This document shows, one piece after another, positions 1 to 11,009 of a stretch of DNA of 39,238 bases; position 1 is the stretch's first letter; each line of letters opens with the position of its first letter. The notes beneath the pieces were generated by a model that saw only the letters and a program-made list of their open reading frames with translations, made no database searches and was not told the origin of the DNA. The position numbers and the translations under genes are program-made. Location of the stretch: assembly GCA_030141605.1 (NCBI GenBank), contig JAQGDQ010001471.1, positions 1 to 39,238 on the forward strand, read 5' to 3'. The DNA is from Tubiluchus corallicola. Lineage: Eukaryota > Priapulida > Priapulimorpha > Priapulimorphida > Tubiluchidae.

Positions 1-75
1 AAAGCACACCACCACCACACCACATCAAATCCACCACCTCACGTGGTGATCATGATGATGATGGTGGCAATGATG
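1..75. repeat. Degenerate CCA/ATG triplet repeat
   Basis: The first 75 bases are imperfect ACC and ATG/ATC triplets. They give a histidine-rich open frame on the minus strand, which is an artefact of the repeat and not a gene. Bases 76-173 hold nothing recognisable. Confidence 0.6.
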
Positions 76-173
76 ACGACACCTATAGCACAAGCACCAA
101 CAACACAGCATTACAACAAAACCATTCCAAACATTTTTCACAAAGTTGAAACTATGTGCTATAATATAATAAA

Positions 174-975
174 TAGCAAAGGCCCCGCAAAAGATTTTGC
201 GTAAAAAACCAAGCGTAATCAATAATACGCGAACATCCTACCTAGTCCTCATTTATAACACAAAGCCCTTAACATCGTGCCTACTGTTTGTTTAACTAAC
301 GCAAAGCCTGTAGCTTTTACTGAATTAAAGCTATAAGCTTATAGACAAAGTACAATGGATGACGTCACAACAATGCCTTTGCGTCAGCAGTTTTCTAAGC
401 GAAAATTGCCGAAAATGGAACCTCTAATTAACTCGTCGGTACTTCTCTCGGTGGACCTGCCCTAACATATAGCCTACATCATCGTGTAGCCCTGTCCTTC
501 CTCTTTCTAAAGAGCCGTATATCTCCTTCCGAGAGTCCCACCGGGCGCCGCTAGAACGTTTTTCCCGCAGGCTGTTTGGTCAAAATTTCGAAAAAATCGC
601 GAGTTGGGTCCGGGAAAACGCCCGTTGCGGGGCGCCGTGGCCCTCTCGCGAATTCTAAATAGGCCTATGACACCCACCGCTGAACGGGCTATCTATCCAT
701 ACCCAGCACCACCCTCGGCCCATTCCCGTTCTCTACATCTCAGCCGTATAACTTTTGCAAAAAACGGCCGAAAAATGGCCATTTTTGGAGGTTTTTCGCC
801 CCCCGTTCCTCCCGGTGGGCCCGATTCGAAAAATAAACCATCAATGGCACGACACTAGATCGAGACCTTTCGTTTGATGTATAGATCGCCGCAAATGGTG
901 CCCTCGTCCGGGCTGTAGCCTCGAATCTTATATATAAATAAATATATATACCAAGAATATTAATATAAGAGTATA

Positions 976-1015
<40 letters not shown>

Positions 1016-1400
1016 GACGACAGCACCATTTTCAACGATCTGTATGTCAAACAAAATGCATTTTCCCTTCCCAACTCCAAGTTTTTTATATTTTGGCCAA
1101 ACAGCCTGTAGAAAAAACTTAGCGGCGTCTGATGGGACTCTCGGAAAGTCTCTGGAAAGAGGATGTACGGGGCTACACGACTGCACCAAAAAGAGTGGTG
1201 ATGAGTGATTAGAGGTGCCATTTTGGCGATTCTCGCTTAGAAAAGTATAATGACAACATCTTATAGCCTCATAACTGTAATTCAGAAAAAATGCTGCTGC
1301 TGGCTTTGCGTTAGGCAAATAAACGAACACCATGTAGGATGTTCGTGCATTATTGATTACAAGTTGGTATATATTCAAATATTTTTGTGGGCCTATGCTA
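174..1400. mobile_element. Foldback-type non-coding DNA element FB1
   Basis: The left end reads TAGCAAAGGCCCCGCAAAA (from 174). The right end (1383-1400) is its imperfect inverted copy, TTTTGTGGGCCTATGCTA. The inversion continues inward: 475-585 (CTACATCATCGTGTAGCCC through GCCGCTAGAACG) pairs with 1100-1185 in reverse complement, and the inner end of the left arm (about 855-925) pairs with 1015-1065. A (TA)n tract at 979-1013 sits at the turn. The right arm is shorter and more diverged, and it lacks the counterpart of about 600-850. The element is richer in G+C than its surroundings. It has no convincing coding frame; the open frames across it are not conserved in the related element at 24573-26577. 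It resembles a foldback element or very large MITE. The superfamily and target-site duplication were not identified. Confidence 0.7.
979..1013. repeat. (TA)n microsatellite at the turn of FB1
   Basis: About 17 uninterrupted TA units lie at the symmetry centre of the foldback element. Alternating TA can extrude as a hairpin and is prone to length change. Confidence 0.9.
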
Positions 1401-1420
1401 ATTATTATTATTATTATTAA

Positions 1421-1451
<31 letters not shown>

Positions 1452-1458
1452 TATTATT
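1400..1458. repeat. (ATT)n microsatellite
   Basis: Nearly perfect ATT repeat immediately outside the right end of FB1. It may be the A/T-rich target the element entered. Confidence 0.9.
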
Positions 1459-1534
1459 TGAAATGTAAAATTACACGTACGTATACAATATTTACATCTG
1501 TACAATGTGGAGACCCTGCTTTTACCCAGATAAT

Positions 1535-1876
<342 letters not shown>

Positions 1877-2727
1877 TAATAGCATTTAACAAAGAACAAC
1901 AATTATATTTTTTTTCCCTGTAGTGTTTATTTTCTAAATAATTAAAACCACAAGTTTACATGCATGCTAAAACTTGCAACCGTGGCGAAATTACGTTATG
2001 CGAATCAAACTGCCCTGCCTGCAACATGATTGTAATGTAATAAATGTGGCATTTGAATACATTTGCAATTTGTCAAACAATAATGTTTAAATCGTTCTAT
2101 GTTTGAATTCCTGTGTAATTGCAAGTTGTATTATAGTCTTTCCCAATTTTGGCAGTCGACAAAATCAGATTGTGTAAATGTCATATCCGGTGTCCGCTGA
2201 TACCAGTCTTACTGTACTCAACAACATCCAACAGCATCCGATTTTGTTGACCAACAAAATCAGATGAAAACTAGATTATCTAAACCAAACATTAGATGTT
2301 GGCCAAGCAGCACCATCTACGAGCAGGGCGTGCAAATCAAGCTCCAGACTTTCTTTGGAAATAACACCTTCGGACTCAGTTTTCTCTTATATAAACCAAA
2401 AGTAAAAATTAAAAGCATCTGATAAACTTAGAGCATTTTCTTTTTGTTTTTGTGTAACACTGAAACTTCATAATCTATGCTGTATTTGACCTTTGTCATG
2501 TCAGGTTACCATGTTCGGTCTATTAAGATGCCTAATAAAGATTTTTCTTTCTCTGAGGGACAGTGGATAGTCACCCCGGTGACTTGCTGACTAATTAATT
2601 ATTTATATATATTAACCCATTTTATTGTATTATCAGTTTTAATTCTATTGTATAATTTGTATTTATTTGTGAGAGCATATATGTGACAATAAGCGAATAA
2701 AGATAGTACATATATGCTTTTTGATAG
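1877..2727. other. Stretch with no gene; possible LINE tail
   Basis: No coding region was recognised. The segment 2560-2715 ends with an A/T-rich stretch (GTGACAATAAGCGAATAAAG) that resembles the 3' tail of a plus-strand non-LTR element. This is a weak resemblance only. The rest shows nothing I can name. Confidence 0.35.
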
Positions 2728-4165
2728 TCAATGAAAATCCAAGTACAAGAGTTTATTTTTAAACTGGGTAATATCATTTAAGAGTCCTATATTAAGTATT
2801 TGCTGTAAACAATCTCGTCCTGTTTGAGCTCCAGCCTGCTCTATTCTAGGTTTATCCCAAAGTTTGAAACGAGCGTTTAAAAATCTTATCATGCAGTTTA
2901 GCGATTGCAGAGTGGAAGCTGATTCCTCAATAATTTGCTGTTTCAAAATGGCATCCTTTTTTGAATCATAAACATTTTTGGTAATGACTATGGCTGTGTC
3001 TATTCAGAACTAAAGATAATATTGAAAACAACACTCACTAATGGTATCTATGAGTCAGGTAGCATTTTACATAACCCTGGTGGTGCAGGGTTATGTTTAT
3101 TTGACTTTAATTGGATTAGTTGTTCGTCCACTTCCAAAGGCGAAACAAGGTCATCTAGTATTGGAACATAGACACGTGATTCAGGAATAACTAGATTGTT
3201 GCAATTGTGTGAATTGAAGAACAGGTCAAAGTATTTGCAAAACTCACTGTTTGAAGGACACTTATCATTTAAATTGAAATCAGAGAAATTACCTGACCAA
3301 TCAAATGACCGCTAAATTTGTTTGGGATCATTCTAAGTTAACAACTTCGCCCAATGAAAATGACTGTGTCCAGAAACACCTTCTCTGATATTCTGAGCCT
3401 GCCTGGATTGCTTCTTAACAGCTGCAGCTGCTCTATATATATATATATATATATATATATCGTCTGTAACAATGGAACTATTCTTATTTAGCAATTTTGA
3501 TCATGCGCAGACATACTATTTTTTATAGATGGGTTTCTTTAGTAGCTTGTGTTAGCTTCAGAAATACTGTAATTCATTAAAAGGTGCTTTTTCTAATATA
3601 AACTCACTTGGAACACCAGGGACCATTAATATCAAGGTCAACACGGCATGGTTAGAAGAGTGTTTATGTGTAGAATATTTACAGCGTAAATAAGCGTTAC
3701 AGTAGAAAAGGCCATTTGTTGTGTGTTACCAATTTGTAACATACAACGATTCTTCAGTGCATACATAAAACCTCCGCTACATGATACATGATACATGACT
3801 TGTTTTTACATTATTTACAGGTACTAAATTAAAATTGTTATACAATTTTTTTAATTCGTTACCATGCCTGCTCCTTGTAGTATCAGAATTTGGTGTGTAG
3901 GTGCATCCTGGTGCTTCAAAATTAGAAAAGTCAGTAATTCTGACATTAAAGTATCCAAGTGTTATTACTTGTTCATCAGTCACACACTTTTCTTGTAAAG
4001 AAGCAAATAAAGTAAGTTCAAAGAAAGGTAAATTGTTTCAGTTTCATAGATACACACGAACTTGTGCTCTATAAAAGAATTCATACATAATTTTGATTCC
4101 AACTTTGATATGTTGCCATTTATTTTAACAGACAAAATTTTCATACGTCTTACTCCACTATTCAA
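2728..4165 (-). pseudogene. Decayed LINE: endonuclease and N-terminal reverse transcriptase
   Basis: Read on the minus strand from 4165 down, broken frames follow the order of a non-LTR retrotransposon ORF2. At about 4140 the start of an apurinic-type endonuclease is seen (KILSVKINGN, then a degenerate CIYET for the usual CLQET). At 3983-3777 comes LGYFNVRI for the expected GDFNARI, followed by HGNELKKLYNNFNLVPVN. Near 3300-3110 is the linker found before reverse transcriptase (CKYFDLFFN, then VPILDDLVSPLEVDEQL). At 2840-2728 is the early RT segment EQAGAQTGRDCLQQIL. The catalytic Asp pair and the C-terminus are missing. Frameshifts, stops and a (TA)n insertion at 3433-3460 break it. It is a CR1/Jockey-like fossil; the clade is uncertain. 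Confidence 0.75.
3433..3460. repeat. (TA)n microsatellite
   Basis: About 14 TA units inside the minus-strand LINE remnant, disrupting the linker between endonuclease and reverse transcriptase. Confidence 0.9.
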
Positions 4166-4179
4166 AAAACTGAACTTGA

Positions 4180-4660
4180 AATCTGTCGATTACTTGATCG
4201 TCTAAAAGAAGACATCTCTCCTTATTATAATACTGCACTATACGACCCTGGTTTTCAGGCTCCAATTTTTCTTCTTTTTCTACTTTTCTGAATTGATTGA
4301 GTTCATTTGAGAACTAACGGGTGAACTAAATAACCGATCTTTTTCCAATTTTTCCAAAATTCTAGCTCCATCGTCCTTGTTTTTCAATACGACCTTGAGA
4401 GGGCGACTTTTTGTAGAACTGCTTGCGGATTTTTCTAGACGTGTACAGTCTTAACTAAGGAAACGTTCACCATTTACTGAAAAAATAGCATGGCATTTAT
4501 CTTCGTCGTTTGCTTTCTCACTGTGTGTCCCCTCATCAAAAGTTTCCTGTTGTGCCCCAAAATATGATTAAATTATGGGCTCAAGCATTGGCTTCTATGG
4601 ATTCTAGATACCGCTGATGATACAACAAACAGTTTTTCAGACTAATGATGTCTTGTTCCA
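4180..4660 (-). pseudogene. Possible LINE ORF1 remnant
   Basis: On the minus strand, upstream of the endonuclease remnant, broken frames include a heptad-like segment (LEQDIISLKNCLLYHQRY) and then RPLKVVLKNKDDGARILEKL. The second resembles the RNA-binding portion of LINE ORF1 proteins. Order and strand agree with the ORF2 remnant at 2728-4165, so the two are probably one element. The assignment rests on short motifs only. Confidence 0.45.
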
Positions 4661-5219
4661 AACTGGTGAATTTTCCTTTCTGTTTCTTCCTTAACAGGTG
4701 TAATTTGCTACCTCACATCTACATTTCTGTCTTCTTTCAAACTTATTTTTCAAATGCGTTATAGCATCAAAAAGTTCCAATGTGCAGTTTATATTCAGCT
4801 GTAGAAAGGTATTAACAGCTGAAGTAATGTCCGCTTTATGCAATTTGGATATTTCTGATGTGGATAATTTCTTTTTGTTCTGTTTTTTGTTTCAAGTAAA
4901 GTGGCATAAAGCTTCCAATTTCCACCGCTATACAGTGTTCTATAAAGTACTGAATTTAACTTATATATTACGTACAGCGCATTGCATTTGTCGAAACACT
5001 TCTGACCGGTTGGCAGCCAAGTCTACAAAACAACCTGCATGGACCCGGTTGTAGCTGTGACACCTCTGCCAGTTCTGTATTTTATCTCCAAGGATTATCT
5101 TGATAATAAACTAAGGTTTGGTCCTCGCATACAACAACCTTAGTAGAGACCGTGACATTAAGTGCTGCCTAGTGGCTTGCAGTAAATATTTTCAAAACAT
5201 TCTCATAATTTTTTGGTCA
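4661..5219. other. Stretch with no recognised gene
   Basis: Open frames at 4782-5054 and 5118-5339 on the + strand are short, have no recognisable domain and start inside A/T-rich DNA. The left part may be further decayed LINE sequence on the minus strand. Confidence 0.4.
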
Positions 5220-5335
5220 GATTTAGGTAGAAAAGGGAGAGGCAAATTTGGAAGAGCGAGAGAGGTGGGGGCGAAAGCGGGAGAGAGAAAGAGAGAGATG
5301 AGGGAGGTAAAGGCAAAAAGAGAAATTGGCTTTAT
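5220..5335. repeat. Purine-rich (GA-rich) tract
   Basis: Bases are mostly A and G with GAGAGA runs, a decayed relative of the (GA)n tract at 1535. The Arg/Glu/Lys-rich frame across it is a composition artefact. Confidence 0.6.
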
Positions 5336-6685
5336 CTGACTAAAATTGTTGAGCTTGCAATTAAAGGTTGATACATTTACAAGAAAATAAGCACCTGTTT
5401 AAATTGTTACCATTTTGTTTGACATTTTCTAATACAATATGTGATTTGGTGTAATTTTGTGATTCAGCTGAAAACTTCTAGTGCGCTTATCGTTTCCACC
5501 AGAGATACCAGCTAGTGACATCACATGAAAGCAAAACAGTTTCTTTATGCCTGTACAGAACTTTTTGTTAATTTTTAAAGATGGCATACTAGCTAGGTCT
5601 GTACTTTTTTGATATACTATAATAGATATACTTTTTTTAAAAATAGTTACTAGATATTGGCCTTAAGAATTGGCTTTAGGAATTAGCCTTATAGTATGGT
5701 CCTGGCTTTAGGGAACTTTCAGTGTGAGCAGAAACTGTGACTGTCAAAATATTTGATTAATAGGTTTACAGTCTAATAGGATTAGAAAGAAAAATTTACC
5801 TTTTAGACATCACACACTAATTCTTGAGCAAATATGCAAGTCAGGTGCCATTTGATTCAGTTTAACTCAGCATTCAAGACTATTCATCAATGACAAAGTT
5901 TGATGAAACTTATTTTGAGCAAAATACCAACCTACTCTAGCTTTGGCCTGTCAAGACAAGGTATAATATCATGTAATTGTGAATCAATAATTTGTTACTG
6001 CAACTTTTTAGTTTTTCTGATTCAAGATGAGCCTACTACAGATTCTGGGTTGCTTAAATGTACATAATACTTTGTACTAAAAAAGTGAGCAAAAGCAAAC
6101 AATGTGGGCTAGACTCTTTCGCTGCAACAGGCAATGTGAAGGGTAGTTTGTATTTCATAATAATATTAAAAAAACAGAGATATTGACAAATTGTTTGACT
6201 GAACCAGAATATTCCTTCGTTTATTTTGCGAGCTTTTGGTACTCCAGGAGATCACATAACAAGTACCAGGGGAAGAAAGATTGCTAATTAAGTTGAGGTA
6301 AGTAGGACCTAATTGATGAGATTAATTTTGAGCCTGTACATAGCTAAACGAAAAAATTTCTTCTTAGTGTATATTAAACAAAATATTTCATTTTCGGTGA
6401 AAATGGTAACTGTCAGCATTCATTGTACTAAGACTTGTTCAAAGCCATCAAGTACACTCATAAAATTTACTGTTTCTGTATTCATTAGCACCTTATTACA
6501 GTAGACTGAAATCATACACTCCTGCAAACAAAGATTATAGGATAATTAAGATTATAGTAAAAGCCTTGTTGTTCAAAAAAATTGTTTCAAATTCACCTGT
6601 TCTAGATAATTCGTCTAATATAATTATACTGAAGTTGCCAAACATTTATATTAATTGCAAATTTTATTCATGTACATTAATTTTA
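5336..6685. other. Stretch with no recognised gene or repeat
   Basis: A/T-rich non-coding DNA. The open frame at 6313-6504 has no recognisable domain and no second copy in the window. Confidence 0.4.
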
Positions 6686-7105
6686 AGCATTTTTGCTCTT
6701 TACAGAATTACAGATTTGCTTAACAAATGTTCCAATCTGTAAATTACAATAATCTACACATGTTTGAAGGTAGTTTTAGTAACATTTCATGTTTAAAAAT
6801 GGTTTTTAATATTGATGATAGCAGTCTGTCATGAATAAATGTTCTCTTACTGTAAAAAGTGTCCAGTGAAAGCCACAAGTACTCTTATTATCGAGGTAGG
6901 AAAAACTCCTTATAGCGAACGAAATTAATGGCCAAATGCATTTCGCAATTAGGTGCATTATGAACTGCTTAAAATGGGCTGGCGATGGACCTAATGCATA
7001 TTGTGATTACAGGGCCCAAAGGTTAGCATGCATTCCTTTTCATGGTGTTTTTTTTCCTCATGGCTTATGCTGTATGCCCTGTATCCAGTTTTGTGTGATA
7101 TGTAT
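6686..7105. repeat. Diverged duplicate of 23277-23690
   Basis: From AAGCATTTTTGCTCTTTACAG the sequence aligns with 23277 onward at roughly 85-90 percent by eye, ending after the GTATCCAG/GTGTCCAG stretch. In copy 2 this lies just upstream of WAP-A', and here upstream of WAP-A. It is therefore part of the older 16.9 kb duplication, though separated from WAP-A by an extra 1.4 kb that contains a LINE remnant. The open frame at 6936-7277 is not kept in the second copy, so I do not call it a gene. Confidence 0.8.
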
Positions 7106-7429
7106 TTTGATATTCACTGGCTACGTGACTAATGATATTCAGTCCGATATGCAAGTGTTTACAGCTGATAAATACCTAAAACATGTAATCGAATGTGTTT
7201 GTGTGACAATGATCTTCTGTGTGCCATGTTTTCCCAAGAATCTCAATTTTGCCCCTCTTATTCCAGAATATCTCTAATTACTTGGTTAAATCATGGTATT
7301 TGATTTGCCTCAGTAGCTAGAGTGGTAACCAATAACGGTTTACAGCAAGGTCTAAATTTTATTACTCATAGGGCTTGCATTTCATCTTTGTGCAGATAAA
7401 CAGAATTAGTTATTTTTGCTCCTGAAACT

Positions 7430-8130
7430 GTTCCACCATTTCACCCAATCTGTTTCTTGAACAGAGAGAAATCGGTAATCATATTCAGCATAAACATTTG
7501 GGCTTAATTTTAAACAGTAATTTAACTTAGCTAGCAGCATTTAAACATTTAGACCCCTTGTATAAAATCATATATCTTCTTGACTGATGCTTTTTAGACG
7601 GCTATAAAGGTCACAAATTAGGCCATCTCTTGAATACTGTGATTGCATTTAGAATAACTGTTCAGTATTAGCGCCATGCTTAGTAGTGACTGGTACTGTT
7701 TTGGTTTTAGCGTGAGAGATATTGTTGAGAGATCTTTCTTGGGAAAGCAAGGCACACAGAAGACACATTCATAAAATGTCTTTATCTTATAATATTATTA
7801 AAGAGCTCCATCTTACCATAGTTCTATGCTTACACAACATGTTTAGAACTGATATTAATCTACTTAGCAGTGCAATTGTTTTTAATTCTGTTTCAATCCA
7901 TTTTCTTTGTAAAAGAAGCTTTCTATTGATGCTATAGTCCATTCCTGAAATCTTATTATTTTACTGGTTTGCATTGGCCTTCTGCATTAACTTATCAACT
8001 AAGATTGAGTGGGTACTAATGCTTTAAACTAGTCTTTGTACTACAAACTCAGCTTGTTTATGTTGTGTCAAGTGTTTGTTCTGTTTGTGACAAGTGTCGT
8101 TTTAAAAATAAAGATATTTATTATTTATTA
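7430..8130 (+). pseudogene. Decayed LINE: C-terminal reverse transcriptase and 3' tail
   Basis: Broken plus-strand frames carry C-terminal RT motifs of CR1/Jockey-like elements: HKHLGLILNSNLT near 7490, then IRPSLEYCDCI near 7618-7650 with a stop where a Trp is expected, and then SKAHRRHIHKMSLSYNIIKEL near 7745. The region ends in AATAAAGATATTTATTATTT (about 8107), typical of LINE tails. It sits within the 1.4 kb present in copy 1 (about 7106-8494) but absent from copy 2 between 23690 and 23770, so either the LINE inserted in copy 1 or copy 2 lost it. Confidence 0.75.
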
Positions 8131-8494
8131 GCATGTTCATTTTACAATGATAAAAAATTAACCAACTTTTGCCATTGTTAAAAATTGAAACAATAAGTGT
8201 GTTGTTTAATTTGTTTGTTATGTAGATTTCCACTAGTTAGCTGGGTGCTAACTGCTATACTTTTGTCGTAGATTCAGGAGAATTGTAAAAAAAACAAATA
8301 TGTTGATAAAAAATCATACTAACAGTTGCAGCTTTACCTGCGTTTGCTGTCTGTCCAAAACAGCAAAATATTGCCCAAATTTCAGAATCAAATGAAACAC
8401 TTTAACTTTCCTGAAAAAACTTAGTTTAAAAATGTATATTATGTTTGACCATTAATAGACCAAAATGTGTTAAAATTAAATTGTAACTTCTAAT

Positions 8495-9325
8495 TTCGAT
8501 GTAATGTCACAATGAACCTTTTCTTTTGCTTAACTTTTTTTATTTATTTAACAATTTTCTAATTATTAAATTGAATGGTATCAGCTTTGGTTTAGTTTGT
8601 CAAAATTTTTATGTTTTTTTTAGGCATATCACACATTCGGAGGGGTGACTGTCGTGATTCTGATTATTTTGATGATCTTACTTGTCCAACTAAACAATGC
8701 GCATCCCATGATGAGTGTTCAGATTTGGAAAAATGTTGCGAGTTTAAAAAATGTGGTGCAGTATGTTTTAAGGTTGCAAAAGGTATTCACATATTTCATT
8801 TTTTATCTTCTGATTTTTTCAGTCTTAGTTATTACGTATGGCAATGTGTGAACTAGTTGATGTGATGATTATTAACTATGACCCTCAACTTTGGCTCAGG
8901 TCTTCATTTAGAGTTTTCTGTACTTGCGTGCAAAAAGGTACAACCACAGATAAAGAACATGTGGTGCACGTGACATATGCAGTGTTAGTAACTCCAAAAA
9001 CTGGAATCACGAAAGTTGAGACTTATAGAGAACGGTATTGGAACTGTGACATTGTAATGAGAACTGTAATGAGAAAATCATGGCAAATGGATTTGTCGTT
9101 CAAGTACTTTTACAGTATTAGTTTGGAAGCCTATATTTTTTACACACGTTTATACCCAAGTAAAGGTAGACATGCACTTTTTATTTTTTAGAAAGTGAGC
9201 TTGGCCAGATCACATGACACAGGCAAATGTGTTAATACAGGGTTTTATTAATAGTATTGAAAGAAAAGATTAAGATCAGCAAAATGTTTTCAGTTCCTGG
9301 TACAAATACTATACAAATTATACAG
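8495..9325. repeat. Older duplicate segment around WAP-A
   Basis: Aligns with 23770-24571 at roughly 95-97 percent by eye, covering the intron end before WAP-A, the exon and the next 540 bp of intron. The match stops abruptly after TTCCTGGTACAAATACT, where copy 2 enters the FB2 element. Confidence 0.85.
8624..8782 (+). CDS. Exon WAP-A: WAP four-disulfide-core domain
   Basis: Internal exon of 159 bp (53 codons) between a T-rich AG acceptor (8622-8623) and a GT donor (8783). Both introns are phase 1. It holds one complete WAP domain with eight cysteines at residues 10, 21, 26, 32, 38, 39, 44 and 48. The family pattern is clear: C3-X5-C4-X5-CC-X4-C-X3-C, with KCC before the last pair and CG after it. 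WAP domains are extracellular; some inhibit serine proteases and others are antimicrobial or structural. The residue after Cys2 is Pro (CPTKQC), unlike elafin or SLPI, so serine-protease inhibition is doubtful. The ATG at 8611 lies in the intron's pyrimidine tract and is not a start. The last base G joins CT of the Tg-A exon to give Ala. Confidence 0.9.
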
Positions 9326-10817
9326 ATGCAGGGTACCGTATGGCTCATACCTGTTGCAGAATATTAAATTTATGTTATAAACAGCTATTAATTTTCATTA
9401 AAAATTTACGAATTATCACTATTTAGCCGTATGAACTGTAAACAATTTCTATTGTGCAATTTTAACCACTTTTTATGTACTCCACATATCTCTGTAAACC
9501 CCTGATGGTTGATCTCATTATTCATAATTATTTTTTATTTTGCATAAACATTGTTTTTTGTACTTAAATTTGAACAATGAATACGACTTTGTGTAGTATT
9601 GTGTAGCATAACCTAACAGGGTGTTCCACCTAGCAAGTTCTGTTTCTGATAGCAAACTTTCGAGTGTGAACTGCTGTGCAAGTTATTGTCATATTAAACA
9701 TATTAATGCTGTGATTGAAAAATATACATTAGTCCATCATTATCAGTTAAGTTACAAAACTCAGGAATACATTGGGTAACAGTAGTTGATAAGAACTTAA
9801 TGTGCAACACTGTGTTTCTCGCTGTAAAACGAAAAGATGGTATTTATCTTCTACTATATGCCACACAAATGATTTTCGCTTTGTATAGGTGGTCATTTAT
9901 ATCGGACAGTCTCTGTTATGAGTGCTGCTTGTTCCAAATTTGGCCAGAGCTTTCCTGTTTCTGCTATTTATAACATTGTCTTATGTCTCCAGCTGGAAGA
10001 TAATGTTTAATGTGATGTCCACATTTCTCTCACCATATGAAACCAAGTCATCACTTTATATAATGTATCAAATAATAATGCATTTCTAAATTTAGAATGA
10101 TTGCGTTTTTATATTGGATTGATGTGAAGTAAATTTACCTTTAATGCATTAATGTTCTTTATTATGGTGCCCACAATCTGGATAATTTTATTTTCTTGGA
10201 CGCTAATTAAGTTTGAGGGTGGGTTTTTTCGGGATGATGTGGTCAGGATGATCTGTTTTGGATGTGGGGAGTAGTCGACTCTCCCAACCCTTTATGATAA
10301 ACATGAGATGATCCGTAAATTGAGATAAGAGAATTATAAGGAAATTTTGAACTTTATCTACTATTTATTACTTATAATTGCATAGAATTGTGGACAAAAA
10401 TTGTTTGGACTATGAACAGGTTCCACCTACACACGTGCGAGCACGTTTACACGCACACACACACACACGCACATGCACACACACACACGCACATGCACAC
10501 ACACACACACACACACACACACTTCTATGCCCACTGCAATAGAGACCTAAAATAAACCTAGTTTTTCAAATATTATAAACTTTTAAATTTCGGAATTTAA
10601 CCAAAGTTTAGTTTCGAGGTTCAGTGATAACTCCACCATCTACTAGATTCATAATCACTGATACATCTTAAGAAATTAAAAAAAATTCAAGCTCGGGTGC
10701 AGTCTACTCTACATGACTGCACAAACTTCAGCATTATACATATTCAATTTTTTCTATTTCTTTCCATCTTAAATATTTTATGCTGATTTACATCATTTAT
10801 GAGTCCTATTCTTTCAG
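8783..10817 (+). other. Intron between WAP-A and Tg-A
   Basis: Phase-1 intron of 2.0 kb. An open frame at 8838-9191 is the remnant of a segment shared by the introns after all four WAP exons, but frames and indels are not kept, so it is not a gene. Bases 9326-10118 have no counterpart in copy 2. They do show patchy old similarity to the intron after WAP-B: 9380-9420 resembles 16690-16720, and 9990-10080 resembles 16940-17030. From 10119 the match to copy 2 resumes at 26612. Confidence 0.8.
10450..10522. repeat. (CA)n microsatellite
   Basis: CA repeat interrupted by GC and TG steps; the counterpart in copy 2 is 26941-27022. Confidence 0.95.
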
Positions 10818-11009
10818 CTTGCCATGTCCATCTGCCATATGACAACAGATTTCCTGGATTTGTAGGACGTTTCATTCCTAGTTGCACCCCTTCCGGTGAT
10901 TACCTGCCACTCCAGAGATGGGCCAGTACAGGATATTCGTGGTGTGTTGACAAGCATGGTTATGAAATTAATGGAACAAAAGTTGGACCTGGTGATATTG
11001 CCGACTGTA
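10818..11009 (+). CDS. Exon Tg-A: thyroglobulin type-1 domain
   Basis: Internal exon of 192 bp (64 codons) between acceptor TTTCAG (to 10817) and donor GTGAGT (10010 bases into the gene region, at 11010); both introns are phase 1. It encodes one Tg1 domain: Cys2, Cys23, then GDY-x-P-x-Q (27-33), GYSWCVD (39-45), G-x-E-I-x-GT (48-54), P58-G59 and Cys64. Tg1 domains are extracellular and often inhibit papain-like cysteine proteases. The canonical Cys after Gln33 is Arg, and the first Cys of CWCV is Ser41, so the second disulfide is missing as a pair. Compared with Tg-A', six residues between Cys2 and Cys23 differ (7, 9, 10, 14, 15, 22) although the introns are almost identical. The last base A joins GT of WAP-B to give Ser. 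The ATG at 10799 is intronic. Confidence 0.92.

Noticed and set aside
25-222. His-rich minus-strand frame at the window start
   Set aside because: Derived from degenerate CCA/ATG triplets and the edge of FB1.
740-1378. 212-codon minus-strand frame across FB1
   Set aside because: It crosses the (TA)n tract and the inverted arms, has no domain, and is not conserved in FB2.
8838-9191. 117-codon frame after WAP-A, with partners at 24118-24456 and 16352-16597
   Set aside because: It starts inside the intron after a good donor. Partners differ by indels, one a single-base frame change, and show no domain. The similarity reflects intron duplication.
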